From the NCBI GenBank assembly GCA_017405115.1, contig JAFRBA010000274.1:1-26177 (forward strand): a stretch of DNA of 26,177 bases. The letters are read 5' to 3'. The position numbers were made by a program, and so were the translations under genes. The stretch is from Kiritimatiellia bacterium. GTDB lineage: Bacteria; Verrucomicrobiota; Kiritimatiellia; RFP12; UBA1067. The notes under the pieces were generated by a model. It saw nothing but the letters and a program-made list of their open reading frames with translations, was not told the DNA's origin and searched no databases. Of this stretch, positions 15,393 through 23,556 are shown in pieces; position 1 is the first letter of the stretch, and each line of letters starts with the position of its first letter.

Positions 15393-15659
15393 ATGGCAGG
15401 TAAACTTGAAGATCGCGTGAAAGACATCATCGTCGAGCAGCTTGGCGTCAACGCCGAGCAGGTCACGCCGGAGGCTTCTTTCATTGATGACCTCGGCGCC
15501 GATTCGCTCGACAGCGTTGAGCTTATCATGGCGTTTGAGGAGGAGTTCGGAGCGGCCATCCCTGAGGAGGACGCCGAGAAGCTCACCACGATCGGCAAGG
15601 TCGTCGACTATCTGAGGTCGAAGGGCTACGGCGACGACGGCGCTGCGCCCGCGCAGTGA
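15393..15659 (+). CDS. acpP: Acyl carrier protein
   Basis: The protein has 88 residues and is strongly acidic. The phosphopantetheine attachment motif [10 protein letters not shown] places the modified serine at 38. Helix 1 ([15 protein letters not shown]) and the C-terminal [10 protein letters not shown] match housekeeping ACPs, with a short extra Gly/Ala-rich tail. A good ribosome binding site and its own promoter suggest high expression. It lies after fabD-fabG, but the expected fabF is absent. An LpxC-like gene follows with a possible 4-bp overlap. Confidence 0.93.
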   Translation: MAGKLEDRVKDIIVEQLGVNAEQVTPEASFIDDLGADSLDSVELIMAFEEEFGAAIPEEDAEKLTTIGKVVDYLRSKGYGDDGAAPAQ

Positions 15660-15673
15660 CGCCCAGGGGCGAT

Positions 15674-16696
15674 ATGCCCGAGTACGCGATCGGCAGGATC
15701 GTGTTCGGAAGCGCCGCATCCGTCGATGCGGCGTACCGACTTTTTAGGGAACAGCCGATAGACGAGGAGCGGCTGCTGGCGCCGGACGCCGCCGCGCCGT
15801 TCCCGACGCGGCGGCGCACCCTGTCCGGAGAGGCGCAGGTGGCAGGCATCGGCACCTTCAAGGGCAGCGCCCGCCAGACCATCGTCTTTGCGCCAAGCGA
15901 ACGCCCCGGCTGGTGGATCCGCCGCATGGACCAGCCCGAGCAGCTTGACACCAAGGTGGACATATCGAACCTCTGGACGAGCGCGCAGAACCTCGTCCTG
16001 CGGTCGGGCTCGCCCCACAACTACCTCCGTATGGTCGAGCACATAATCGCGCTCAAGTGCGGCCTCGGGCTGGACGACGTCCTCCTCAAGGTCCATTCCG
16101 GCGACCCCCCGCTCTTCGACCAGTCTTCGCTGCCGCTGATCGAGGCGGTGGACTGCGCAGGCGTCGTCGAGGAGCCCGAAGACGCCACGTACGTGACCGT
16201 GAGCGAACCCGTGGCCTTCGGTGGCAGCCGCGGGGACTTCCTGCTCTTCTTCCCTGCGCCAGAAGGCGACCGCCGCCTGCGCATAGACTGCGCCATTTCC
16301 TGGACGACGGTCATCGGCATGCAGCGCGTCCTCTTCGACGTGTCTCCGGACACGTTCCGCTATGCGGCGCTCGCCCGCACCAACGCGACTCACAGGCAGT
16401 ATCTTTTCGTCAAGACGATCGGAAAGCTGTTTGCGGCGACACGCAACTGGGGCTACAACGAACGCAACATCCTCATACACGGGCCCAGGCGCTACTACAC
16501 CGAGCCCCGCTTCAGGGTGGGCGAGAAGTTCCTCGAGCCTGTCTGGCACCGCGCGGCCCTCGATTTGATGGCGGCGCTTGCGCTCACCGGCGAGCACCGC
16601 TTCTGCGGAACCGTCGTGTCGTACCGCGCGGGGCATACGCTCGACTGCGACGCCGTCCGCGCGCTTTACCGCAACAACCTGCTGAGGCCGGCCTGA
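15674..16696 (+). CDS. Divergent LpxC-family deacetylase (UDP-3-O-acyl-GlcNAc deacetylase-like)
   Basis: The protein has 340 residues. LpxC is the zinc enzyme of the first committed step of lipid A synthesis. Family landmarks are visible: RTLSGEAQVAGIGTFKG, MVEHIIALKCGLGLDD with Glu122-His123 (base and first zinc ligand), an ART segment at 235-236, WHRAALDLMAALALTG with His292, and YRAGHTLD with the catalytic His321. Two features are odd: about 45 extra residues precede the LpxC core, and the usual HxxxD zinc pair is spaced HxxxxD here (His292, Asp297). It could be the organism's true LpxC or a paralogue acting on another N-acetyl sugar lipid. The ATG at 15674 has AGGGG upstream. A GTG at 15656 overlapping the ACP stop is the alternative start. 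Confidence 0.72.
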   Translation: MPEYAIGRIVFGSAASVDAAYRLFREQPIDEERLLAPDAAAPFPTRRRTLSGEAQVAGIGTFKGSARQTIVFAPSERPGWWIRRMDQPEQLDTKVDISNLWTSAQNLVLRSGSPHNYLRMVEHIIALKCGLGLDDVLLKVHSGDPPLFDQSSLPLIEAVDCAGVVEEPEDATYVTVSEPVAFGGSRGDFLLFFPAPEGDRRLRIDCAISWTTVIGMQRVLFDVSPDTFRYAALARTNATHRQYLFVKTIGKLFAATRNWGYNERNILIHGPRRYYTEPRFRVGEKFLEPVWHRAALDLMAALALTGEHRFCGTVVSYRAGHTLDCDAVRALYRNNLLRPA

Positions 16697-16710
16697 GCGG
16701 CCGGGACTAC

Positions 16711-17481
16711 ATGGACACCCGAACTGCCAATCCCATGAGCCTGTCGGGCCGGCGCGTACTGGTCACCGGCGCATCGTCCGGAATCGGCCGCGCGACGGCG
16801 GTTCTCGCGGCGTCCCTTGGCGCGGACGTCGTTCTTACGGGGCGGCGCGGAGACGAGCTTGAGCGCACCCGTGGAGGCATGGAGCGTCCGGACGCGCATT
16901 CGGCTGTCGCCGGCGACCTTTCCGACGCCGCTTTCGTGGACGAGCTTGCGGCGCGGGCCGTCGCCGGCGGACGTCTCGACGGCTTCGTGCACGCGGCCGG
17001 CGCTTGCGCCGTCGTGCCGGTCGGCCTGGCGAGCCCCGCCATGCTTGCCGATTCGCTTGCGGTCGGATACGGCGCGTTCATGCTCCTGATGCGGCGGCTG
17101 TCGGGCCGGAACGCCGCGAACCGCGGCTTCTCGGCCGTCGCGGTGTCGTCCGTCTCGGCCATGGCCGGCTGGCCAGGCGGCTCGCTTTACGCCGGCGGCA
17201 AGGGTGCGCTGAACGCGGCGGTGCGGGCGCTGGCGGTGGAACTGGCCCCCAAGGGGATCCGCGTAAACGCGGTGTGCCCGTCGCATGTCCGCACTCCGCT
17301 GTTCGAGGCGCTGACGGCCGGGGCTGACGAGGCTTCCGTCGCCGCCCTCGCCGCGAAGCAGCCGCTGGGGATCGGCGAACCGGAGCAGATAGCGTCGGTG
17401 GCGTGCTTCCTGCTGAGCGGGGCGTCGTCGTTCGTGACAGGTGCGTGCATTCCGGTGGACGGCGGATACCTCGCGCAGTGA
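16711..17481 (+). CDS. Short-chain dehydrogenase/reductase (FabG-like)
   Basis: The protein has 256 residues with the SDR nucleotide motif TGASSGIG (19-26) and the catalytic Ser147, Tyr160 and Lys164 (YAGGK). HAAG replaces the usual NNAG, a variation seen in SDRs that act on polyketide or fatty-acyl chains. The C-terminus GACIPVDGGYLAQ is typical. The ATG at 16711, 14 bp after the LpxC-like gene, is used. A second ATG at 16735 is possible and neither has a strong ribosome binding site. The location suggests reduction of an acyl chain or a modified sugar in the same envelope pathway. The substrate is unknown. Long open frames upstream of the ATG only reflect GC-rich read-through. Confidence 0.8.
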   Translation: MDTRTANPMSLSGRRVLVTGASSGIGRATAVLAASLGADVVLTGRRGDELERTRGGMERPDAHSAVAGDLSDAAFVDELAARAVAGGRLDGFVHAAGACAVVPVGLASPAMLADSLAVGYGAFMLLMRRLSGRNAANRGFSAVAVSSVSAMAGWPGGSLYAGGKGALNAAVRALAVELAPKGIRVNAVCPSHVRTPLFEALTAGADEASVAALAAKQPLGIGEPEQIASVACFLLSGASSFVTGACIPVDGGYLAQ

Positions 17482-17550
17482 CGGCTTCGGGCGGCAACGG
17501 GGGCTTTGGGTCTGAAGAAACCAAACGAACAAACGACAAGGAAGGGCAAG

Positions 17551-18417
17551 ATGAAAAGACTGATGACTGTCGCGGCCGCATGCGCGGCCATGTCTCTCTG
17601 CGCGGCGGAGAACAAGGTTGGAGAGGCGGTTGCCGCGTTGTACGACGGCAAGACCGCGGTTATCACAGGAGCCGCAAGCGGCATGGGCCTGTGCACGTCC
17701 AAGACGCTTGCCTCCGCAGGGGCCACCGTCGTCATGTGCGACATCAACGAGGATGGCCTCGGGAAGGCGGCAGGCGAGATCAACGCGCTTGGAAAGGGCA
17801 GGGCCTATGCAGTCGTCGCGGACGTCAGAAAGTACGCCGACGCGGAGCGCGCCGCGGCGCTTGCGGTCGAGAAGACCGGCAAGATCGACCTTCTCGTGAA
17901 CTACGCGGGCGGCAACGAGGCGCGCTGCTGCAAGTCGTTCGTTCCGTTCTATGAGCAGCCCGTCGAAGTCATAGACTGGGGGCTGGACGTGAACCTGAAG
18001 GGAGCAGTCTACTTCTCCCGCGCCTGCATGCCGTACATGGTGAAGGCGAAGTCCGGCGTAATTGTCTGCATCGGCTCCGTGACAGGCTTCGAGGGCGACG
18101 GCAACGGCGCGATGTACGGAACTTCCAAGTCCGGGCTGTTCAACTTCGTCGTCGGCCTTGCGAAGGCCGGAGCGCCGCACGGCGTCCGCGCCTTCTGCGT
18201 GTCTCCCGGCCCCGTGCTGACCCGTCCAGCCATGGCGAAGATGCAGACAGCCCTCGGCTTCGCCTCGCAGCCGCAGGAGATCGTCGACTACATCCTCTAT
18301 AACGCATCGGAGTGCTGCCCGTCGATGACAGGCGCGAACCTCCTCATCGATGCCGGGAGGCTCTGCGTACCGCGCGGATCGACGGCGGGATTCCTCGAGG
18401 CCGGCAAGAAGAAGTAA
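17551..18417 (+). CDS. Short-chain dehydrogenase with Sec signal peptide
   Basis: The protein has 288 residues. The first 19 (MKRLMTVAAACAAMSLCAA) form a typical signal peptide that precedes an otherwise complete SDR domain: TGAASGMG at 39-46, Asp64 at the end of the second strand (NAD preference), NYAGG in place of NNAG, Asn148, and the catalytic Ser176, Tyr189 and Lys193. AAGGAAGGG at 17538-17546 supports the ATG at 17551. SDRs need NAD(P) and are normally cytoplasmic, so export would be unusual. Either the N-terminus is a membrane anchor or the enzyme carries its cofactor through export. It is followed 11 bp later by a similarly signal-bearing aldolase-family gene, so the two likely act together. 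Confidence 0.8.
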   Translation: MKRLMTVAAACAAMSLCAAENKVGEAVAALYDGKTAVITGAASGMGLCTSKTLASAGATVVMCDINEDGLGKAAGEINALGKGRAYAVVADVRKYADAERAAALAVEKTGKIDLLVNYAGGNEARCCKSFVPFYEQPVEVIDWGLDVNLKGAVYFSRACMPYMVKAKSGVIVCIGSVTGFEGDGNGAMYGTSKSGLFNFVVGLAKAGAPHGVRAFCVSPGPVLTRPAMAKMQTALGFASQPQEIVDYILYNASECCPSMTGANLLIDAGRLCVPRGSTAGFLEAGKKK

Positions 18418-18428
18418 GGCGCATGGCC

Positions 18429-19496
18429 ATGAAGTTTGTTGCTCTTGCGGCGGCGGCATTCCAGTGCGCGGCGCTTTTCGGCGCGGTCCCGGCGCATTCC
18501 GAGATGCGCGGTCCGTTCCCGATAATGTCGACGCCGTATTTCGAGGACGGGGCGGTCGACTACGACGGACTCGCCCGAGAGGTGAAGTGGGTGGCTGAAT
18601 GCGGCTGCCCGGGAGTCATCTGGTGCCAGTCGAACGATGCCGTCGACCTCCTGACGGCCGAGGAGAAGTTCAGGGGCTTCGAAGCGTGCGCGGCGGCGGC
18701 CGAGGGCCTCGGCGTGGTCATGACGCTCGGCGCCAACGGCACGAACGCCACGGAGATGCTGGAGATCGCGGCCGAGATCGAGCGCGTCGCCGAACGGCAC
18801 CCGCGCGCCAAGATAGCCATGATATCGCGTCCGCCGGACGACGTCCGCTCGCAGGACGAGATAGAGTCCGCATGGGACGCCCTGGGCAGGCTCGCGAAGC
18901 GTCCCGTCATCTTCCAGACTTACGGCACGAAGGAGACGCCCACGCCGACGGTCGAGCTAATTGTGCGCCTCGCGGAGCGCCATCCTCACGCCTTCGGCTT
19001 CGTCAAGGAGGAGGCGTCGGGCTGGGAGGCCAACGAGCGCATGGTCAGGGAGTCCGCCGCAAAGCCGGCCATGAAGACGATTTTCGCGGGCTGGGGCGGC
19101 TGGCAGTGGCTGCTGCAGCTTCGCCACTGCGGCAGCGAGGGGCTTGTCACCGAGCGCTGCGCGTACGCTCCGATCCTCGGCGAGATATGGCGCCGCTACG
19201 AGCGAGGCGAGCGGGGGGTCGCCCTTACGGAGGCTTTCGCAATGTACAGGCTTCTCATCGACCAGCGCAACATGCCAGGCGGGCTCAGGGGCTATTCGCT
19301 CTACCTGCTCAAGAAGGAGGGCGTCTTCAGGAACATGGTGTCCCGCCAGTACGAGAAGGCGAATGTCACGGAGGGCGGGTCCTTCGGCGCCGGCCGCAGG
19401 TGGAAGCTTGAGACGGTGTCCCTCTCGGAGCTCCAGAAGAGGGAGCTCGACCTGCTCTACGACGACATGATGGCGTACTCGGGAAAGCGTCCGTAG
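18429..19496 (+). CDS. DHDPS/N-acetylneuraminate lyase-family protein with signal peptide
   Basis: The protein has 355 residues from the ATG at 18429. That start is preferred over 18423 because of better spacing from TAAGG at 18415-18419. The N-terminus (MKFVALAAAAFQCAALFGA) is a signal peptide. The remainder is a class I aldolase barrel of the DapA/NanA family: a PFPIMSTPYFEDGAVDYDGL start, Tyr165, and Lys193 in GFVKEEASG as the likely Schiff-base lysine. The usual G-T-T-G-E loop is replaced by WCQSND, so it is unlikely to make dihydrodipicolinate. It could cleave or form a 2-keto sugar acid, or a sialic-acid-like compound, outside the cytoplasm. Pairing with the upstream exported SDR suggests a shared route. 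The substrate is unknown. Confidence 0.77.
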   Translation: MKFVALAAAAFQCAALFGAVPAHSEMRGPFPIMSTPYFEDGAVDYDGLAREVKWVAECGCPGVIWCQSNDAVDLLTAEEKFRGFEACAAAAEGLGVVMTLGANGTNATEMLEIAAEIERVAERHPRAKIAMISRPPDDVRSQDEIESAWDALGRLAKRPVIFQTYGTKETPTPTVELIVRLAERHPHAFGFVKEEASGWEANERMVRESAAKPAMKTIFAGWGGWQWLLQLRHCGSEGLVTERCAYAPILGEIWRRYERGERGVALTEAFAMYRLLIDQRNMPGGLRGYSLYLLKKEGVFRNMVSRQYEKANVTEGGSFGAGRRWKLETVSLSELQKRELDLLYDDMMAYSGKRP

Positions 19497-19540
19497 CCCG
19501 CGTCTCCTTCGTCCTCGTCGCGTATGGCGGCGGGATTTTA

Positions 19541-19549
19541 TGGTATAAT
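19541..19549 (+). promoter_or_regulatory. Extended -10 promoter of the transketolase operon
   Basis: TGG-TATAAT at 19541-19549 follows TTTTA in an otherwise GC-rich region. No -35 match is seen. The leader is about 45 nt and contains a small GGGA-GAA-TCCC hairpin just before the AAAGGA ribosome binding site (19589-19594). Confidence 0.68.
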
Positions 19550-19600
19550 AGGGCGCAACAGTGTTAAAAAGACTTAGGGAGAATCCCGAAAGGACGAAAA

Positions 19601-21556
19601 ATGAAGATTTCCAATGAACAGCTGAAGCTCGCGGCGGACACGGTCCGTTGCCTTTGCGCGGACATAGTCGAGAAGGCGAATTCGGGGCATCCCGGCGCCG
19701 CCATGGGAATGGCGGACCTTGCCGTGACGCTCTGGCTGAGGCACCTGCGCGTCGATCCGCGCGATACGGCGTGGAAGAACCGCGACAGGCTCGTGTTCTC
19801 CGGCGGCCACGCCTCGTCGCTCGTCTATGCCCTCACCCATCTTTCCGGTACGGGCGGCCTGTCGATGGACGAGCTGCAGACGTTCCGACAGTTCGGCAGC
19901 CGCTGCGCAGGGCATCCCGAGCGCGGCGTCATGCCCGGCGTGGAGGTCACGACGGGCCCGCTCGGGCAGGGCTTCGCGATGGCGGTCGGCCTTGCGATCG
20001 GGGCGAAGATGAAGAAGCGCACGAACCGCACGTGGGTCTTCTGCGGCGACGGCGACATGGAGGAGGGCATCAGCCACGAGGCCGCGTCGCTCGCGGGCAC
20101 GCTGAAGGTCGGCGGCCTGACGGCGATCTACGACTTCAACGACATCCAGATCGAGGGGCACGTCACCGACACCAACCGCGACGACGCCAAGAAGCGCTTC
20201 CAGGCCTACGGCTGGAAGGTGCTGGAGATCGACGGACACGACTTCGACCAGATTCAGCGCGCCTTCGCGCGGGCGTCCAGGGAGACCGAGGCGCCGATGC
20301 TCATAATCGCCAGGACGGTGATCGGCAAGGGGGCCCCGACGAAGGCCGGAACCCACGGCTGCCACGGCGCGCCACTCGGCGCGGAGGAGGTCGCCGCCAC
20401 GAAGAAGGCGCTCGGCTTCGATCCGGAGAAGAGCTTCTTCGTGCCGCAGGAGGTGTATGACGCATTCGCGGACCGCGCCTCGCTCTGCCACCGCTGGCGC
20501 AACAAGGACGTCAAAGATGAGAAGCTGAAGAAGGCGGAAGGGGGGGCGGTCTCGCTTCCGACTCGCGAACAGCTGCTCGCCGCATTGCCCAAGTTCGACC
20601 CCGCGAAGCCGATTGCCACGCGCGCGGCCAACGGCGCGGTAATGAACGCGCTCGCGGACGTCTTTCCAAACCTCGTCGGCGGCTCGGCGGACCTTGAGGG
20701 CTCGAACAAGACCGGACTCAAGAAGTACGGCTGGATCTCGGCCGAGGACTTCTCGGGACGCAACTTCCACTGGGGCGTGCGCGAGCTGGCAATGACCGCG
20801 ATGGTAAATGGCCTTACCGCCTACGAGGACTACCGCGCGTTCGGCGCCACGTTCTTCGTGTTCTCCGACTACTGCCGCCCGGCGATTCGCCTCGCGGCGA
20901 TCATGGAAGTGCCGTCGATATTCGTGTTCTCGCACGACAGCTTCTACGTCGGCGAGGACGGACCCACCCATGAACCGGTCGAGCAGATCGCCGCGATCCG
21001 CACGATGCCCAACGTGCTGTCGTTCCGCCCGGCAGATGCGAACGAGACGGGCTACGCATGGGTCGAGATGCTGATGAACACCAAGGGCCCGAGTTGCATC
21101 CTGACGACGCGCCAGAACCTGCCGATCCTCGAGGGGACGTCCGCCGAGGGCGTTTCGAAGGGCGCGTACGTCATCTGGCAGGCGGGCGAGCAGTCGAAGA
21201 ACGCCGTGCTCTTCCTCGCCACGGGTTCCGAGGTCTCCCTGGCGATCGAGGCCGCGAAGCGCCTCTGGGACGTCGACAGGATCGCCGCGCGAGTCGTGTC
21301 GATGCCGTCCGTCGAGCGCTTCCTGGCGCAGCCATGCGCATACCGCGAGACGATCGTGCCCGAGCAAATGACGCGGCGCGTCATCGTCGAGGCCGGGTCC
21401 CGCTTCGGGTGGGACCGCTTCAGGCTGGACTTCAAGACGACGAAGTTCTTAACCAAGGACGACTTCGGGGCGTCCGGCCCCTACAAGGTGTTGGCGAAGG
21501 AGTTCGGATTCACCGTGGACAACGTCTACGCTTTGGCCAAGGAGCTGATCGGATGA
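19601..21556 (+). CDS. tkt: Transketolase
   Basis: The protein has 651 residues, full length for bacterial transketolase. It moves two-carbon units between sugar phosphates in the pentose phosphate pathway using thiamine diphosphate. NSGHPGAAMGMADL opens the protein. The cofactor motif GDGDMEEG is at 149-156, with metal-site Asn180. The pyrimidine-domain glutamate is Glu395 in GVRELAMTAMVNG, and FSHDSFYVGEDGPTHEPVEQ is present. AAAGGA at 19589-19594 fixes the start. The stop overlaps the next gene by 4 bp (ATGA). It would process the fructose-6-phosphate expected from the upstream kinase/epimerase operon, though it has its own promoter. Confidence 0.95.
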   Translation: MKISNEQLKLAADTVRCLCADIVEKANSGHPGAAMGMADLAVTLWLRHLRVDPRDTAWKNRDRLVFSGGHASSLVYALTHLSGTGGLSMDELQTFRQFGSRCAGHPERGVMPGVEVTTGPLGQGFAMAVGLAIGAKMKKRTNRTWVFCGDGDMEEGISHEAASLAGTLKVGGLTAIYDFNDIQIEGHVTDTNRDDAKKRFQAYGWKVLEIDGHDFDQIQRAFARASRETEAPMLIIARTVIGKGAPTKAGTHGCHGAPLGAEEVAATKKALGFDPEKSFFVPQEVYDAFADRASLCHRWRNKDVKDEKLKKAEGGAVSLPTREQLLAALPKFDPAKPIATRAANGAVMNALADVFPNLVGGSADLEGSNKTGLKKYGWISAEDFSGRNFHWGVRELAMTAMVNGLTAYEDYRAFGATFFVFSDYCRPAIRLAAIMEVPSIFVFSHDSFYVGEDGPTHEPVEQIAAIRTMPNVLSFRPADANETGYAWVEMLMNTKGPSCILTTRQNLPILEGTSAEGVSKGAYVIWQAGEQSKNAVLFLATGSEVSLAIEAAKRLWDVDRIAARVVSMPSVERFLAQPCAYRETIVPEQMTRRVIVEAGSRFGWDRFRLDFKTTKFLTKDDFGASGPYKVLAKEFGFTVDNVYALAKELIG

Positions 21557-23556
21557 GGACTGGCATGCGTCTACTCCGGGCGGCTGTCCTTGCCGGATCT
21601 GCGGCTTGCGCGACGGCGGCTCTGGCCGGGCCGGCCGCGGTGCCGGCGAAGGAACGCGTCGTCGCCGTGCAGCTGGACCTTGCGCGGCAGATCGAGAGCG
21701 TCGCGTTCGTGAAGAGCTACATGGCCCGCGTGCGGTCGGCCGGCTACAACACGATTGTGCTGTATCTCGAGGATCGCGTAAAGACGCCGTCGTATCCCTA
21801 CGCATCCGACGAGGAAAGCTACACGCTCGAGGAGATGCGCGGAGTCTCGGCATACGGTGCGGAGATCGGGCTCGACGTGGTGCCGGTAGTCTCCCCGCTC
21901 GGGCACACGGAGCGGTTCCTCCGCCATCCGCAGCTGGCGAAGTTCGCGGAGACGCGAGCGGGCGTCGGACGCTTCGGCCCGAGGAAGTCTCATAACGACT
22001 TCTGCCTCTCCGATCCGGAGGCGAGGGCGTGGATGGAGCGCTACATCTCCGAAGTTGCCGCGGCGTTTTCGTCGCGCAACTTCCACTTCGGCTTCGACGA
22101 GACCTTCGACACCGGCTGGTGCGAGCGCTGTCGCCCGATAATGGAGAAAGAGGGTCTCGACAGGCTGTACCTGAACAGCGTGCTTTGGGCGCATGGCGTG
22201 GCCAGCAGGCTCGGCAAGCGCATGTGGATATGGGAGGATTTCTTCGACTTCTTCTCCCGCGATGCGATAAAGGCCGTGCCGCGCGACGTCGTGCTGTGCT
22301 GCTGGAACTACGACAGGGCGATTGAGAAGGCCGGTCCGCGCGGCCATTTCGGCGGACGTCTGAGGCGCGACGTGCTGAAGGAGTACGAGCGTCTCGGTTT
22401 CGACTGCCTTGTATGCCCGTGGTTCGAGTACGAGAACATACGCACGTTCACGGAATACGCCGGGCGGAGGCGGACGCTCGGCGAGTTCCTCACGCAGTGG
22501 GAGATGGAAAACGACTTCCACGGCGCGTTCCTGCCGCGCGTGCTCGGCGCCGGGCTGCTGTGGACCGGCCGAGCCTCGCTCGCGGGAGGCGAATGGCTCG
22601 ACGCGGGGATCGCGGCGGCGTATCCGACGTGCGACGCCGCGCAGCGCCGGGCTCTCAGCGTGCTGATACACGACCAGACGAAGCTCAAGTTCCATGCGGC
22701 GTCGCTCGACAAGGCGCTCAACGCTCCGCCGGCCTCCGACAGGATACCGCGCTGGGAGAGCGCAGTTGACGAGCTCCGCCGGGCGCCGTCGCGCCCAGGG
22801 GATGGGGCGGTGCCCGCGGATCCGCTTTCGGAGGCCGCCTTGCTCGACGACGTCGTGGTGCGCGGCGAGATGTCGGTCATCTGCGCGAAGGCGTGCGAGG
22901 CGATGAGGTATCTGGCCGATCCGGAGCGGCTTGCCGACGTCGCCAGAGCCGAGAAGGGGAGGCTGGCCGCGCTGCGCGCGCGGTGGGCGCAGCTTGTCGC
23001 GCGACGCGAGGCCCAGTGGCGTGCATGGCGCCGTGGCGGGATTTCAGGCGGTGCGGCGGCGTTCCACGCCTCGCTGCCCTCGCTCGTCGAAGCCGCGCTG
23101 TCGCGCCCTGACGAGGCGCCGGAGAGCGAGTGGATCCTCGAGGCGGACATCGCGATGGTCGATACGCACGGCGCGCCGCACTTTACCGTCGAGGGACGTT
23201 TCGCGGACAGGTGGAAGAAACTTGCCGATGGCGTGTGGAAGCCTGCTGTCGGCGCGCCAGGCTATGCGCCGAAGCTCGTTCCTGCGACGTTCGCGGAGCC
23301 TCCGTCGCAGCTGCGGATATCGTGCCGCGGATACGGGGCCGGCTCGCTCTGCCACGTCTCGCTGCGCAACCGATCCCGCCGCGCCGTGCCGGTCGCCATT
23401 CTGGCGGTAGAAGGCGCGGTGGTCGAGCCCCAGAACCTTCTGGTGGACGACTACCGCGAGACGCGTTTCGGCGATCCTGACTGCACGGCGGCGATAAACG
23501 ATCCCAAGCGTGCGGACATTGTCGCGTCCGTCACGCTTGGGATGGCGGCCGATTAG
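21553..23556 (+). CDS. Secreted GH20-like glycoside hydrolase
   Basis: The protein has 667 residues with a signal peptide ending near ALAGPA. From about residue 35 to 330 it follows the beta-hexosaminidase (GH20-like) barrel: RSAGYNTIVLYLEDR, VVPVVSPLGHTERFL, and NFHFGFDETFDTGWCERC, whose Asp182-Glu183 correspond to the GH20 catalytic pair. The rest, about residues 400-667, is mostly helical then beta-rich and not recognised. Family members remove terminal N-acetylhexosamines, but this branch is distant from standard hexosaminidases, so the substrate is open. The ATG at 21553 overlaps the transketolase stop. ATG 21565 would also give a signal peptide. The gene's TAG stop overlaps the stop codon of the convergent hsp20 gene. 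Confidence 0.78.
   Translation: MRTGMRLLRAAVLAGSAACATAALAGPAAVPAKERVVAVQLDLARQIESVAFVKSYMARVRSAGYNTIVLYLEDRVKTPSYPYASDEESYTLEEMRGVSAYGAEIGLDVVPVVSPLGHTERFLRHPQLAKFAETRAGVGRFGPRKSHNDFCLSDPEARAWMERYISEVAAAFSSRNFHFGFDETFDTGWCERCRPIMEKEGLDRLYLNSVLWAHGVASRLGKRMWIWEDFFDFFSRDAIKAVPRDVVLCCWNYDRAIEKAGPRGHFGGRLRRDVLKEYERLGFDCLVCPWFEYENIRTFTEYAGRRRTLGEFLTQWEMENDFHGAFLPRVLGAGLLWTGRASLAGGEWLDAGIAAAYPTCDAAQRRALSVLIHDQTKLKFHAASLDKALNAPPASDRIPRWESAVDELRRAPSRPGDGAVPADPLSEAALLDDVVVRGEMSVICAKACEAMRYLADPERLADVARAEKGRLAALRARWAQLVARREAQWRAWRRGGISGGAAAFHASLPSLVEAALSRPDEAPESEWILEADIAMVDTHGAPHFTVEGRFADRWKKLADGVWKPAVGAPGYAPKLVPATFAEPPSQLRISCRGYGAGSLCHVSLRNRSRRAVPVAILAVEGAVVEPQNLLVDDYRETRFGDPDCTAAINDPKRADIVASVTLGMAAD

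Noticed and set aside
16666..18459. Minus-strand open frame of 597 codons opposite the two SDR genes
   Set aside because: Antisense shadow with no recognisable motif. Both SDR genes on the plus strand have full catalytic residues.
19577..19587. GGGA-GAA-TCCC hairpin in the transketolase leader as a riboswitch or attenuator
   Set aside because: A 4-bp stem with a 3-nt loop in a leader of about 45 nt is too small for a riboswitch.
19574..21367. Minus-strand open frame of 597 codons opposite transketolase
   Set aside because: Shadow of a strongly conserved gene, with no start signal or domain.
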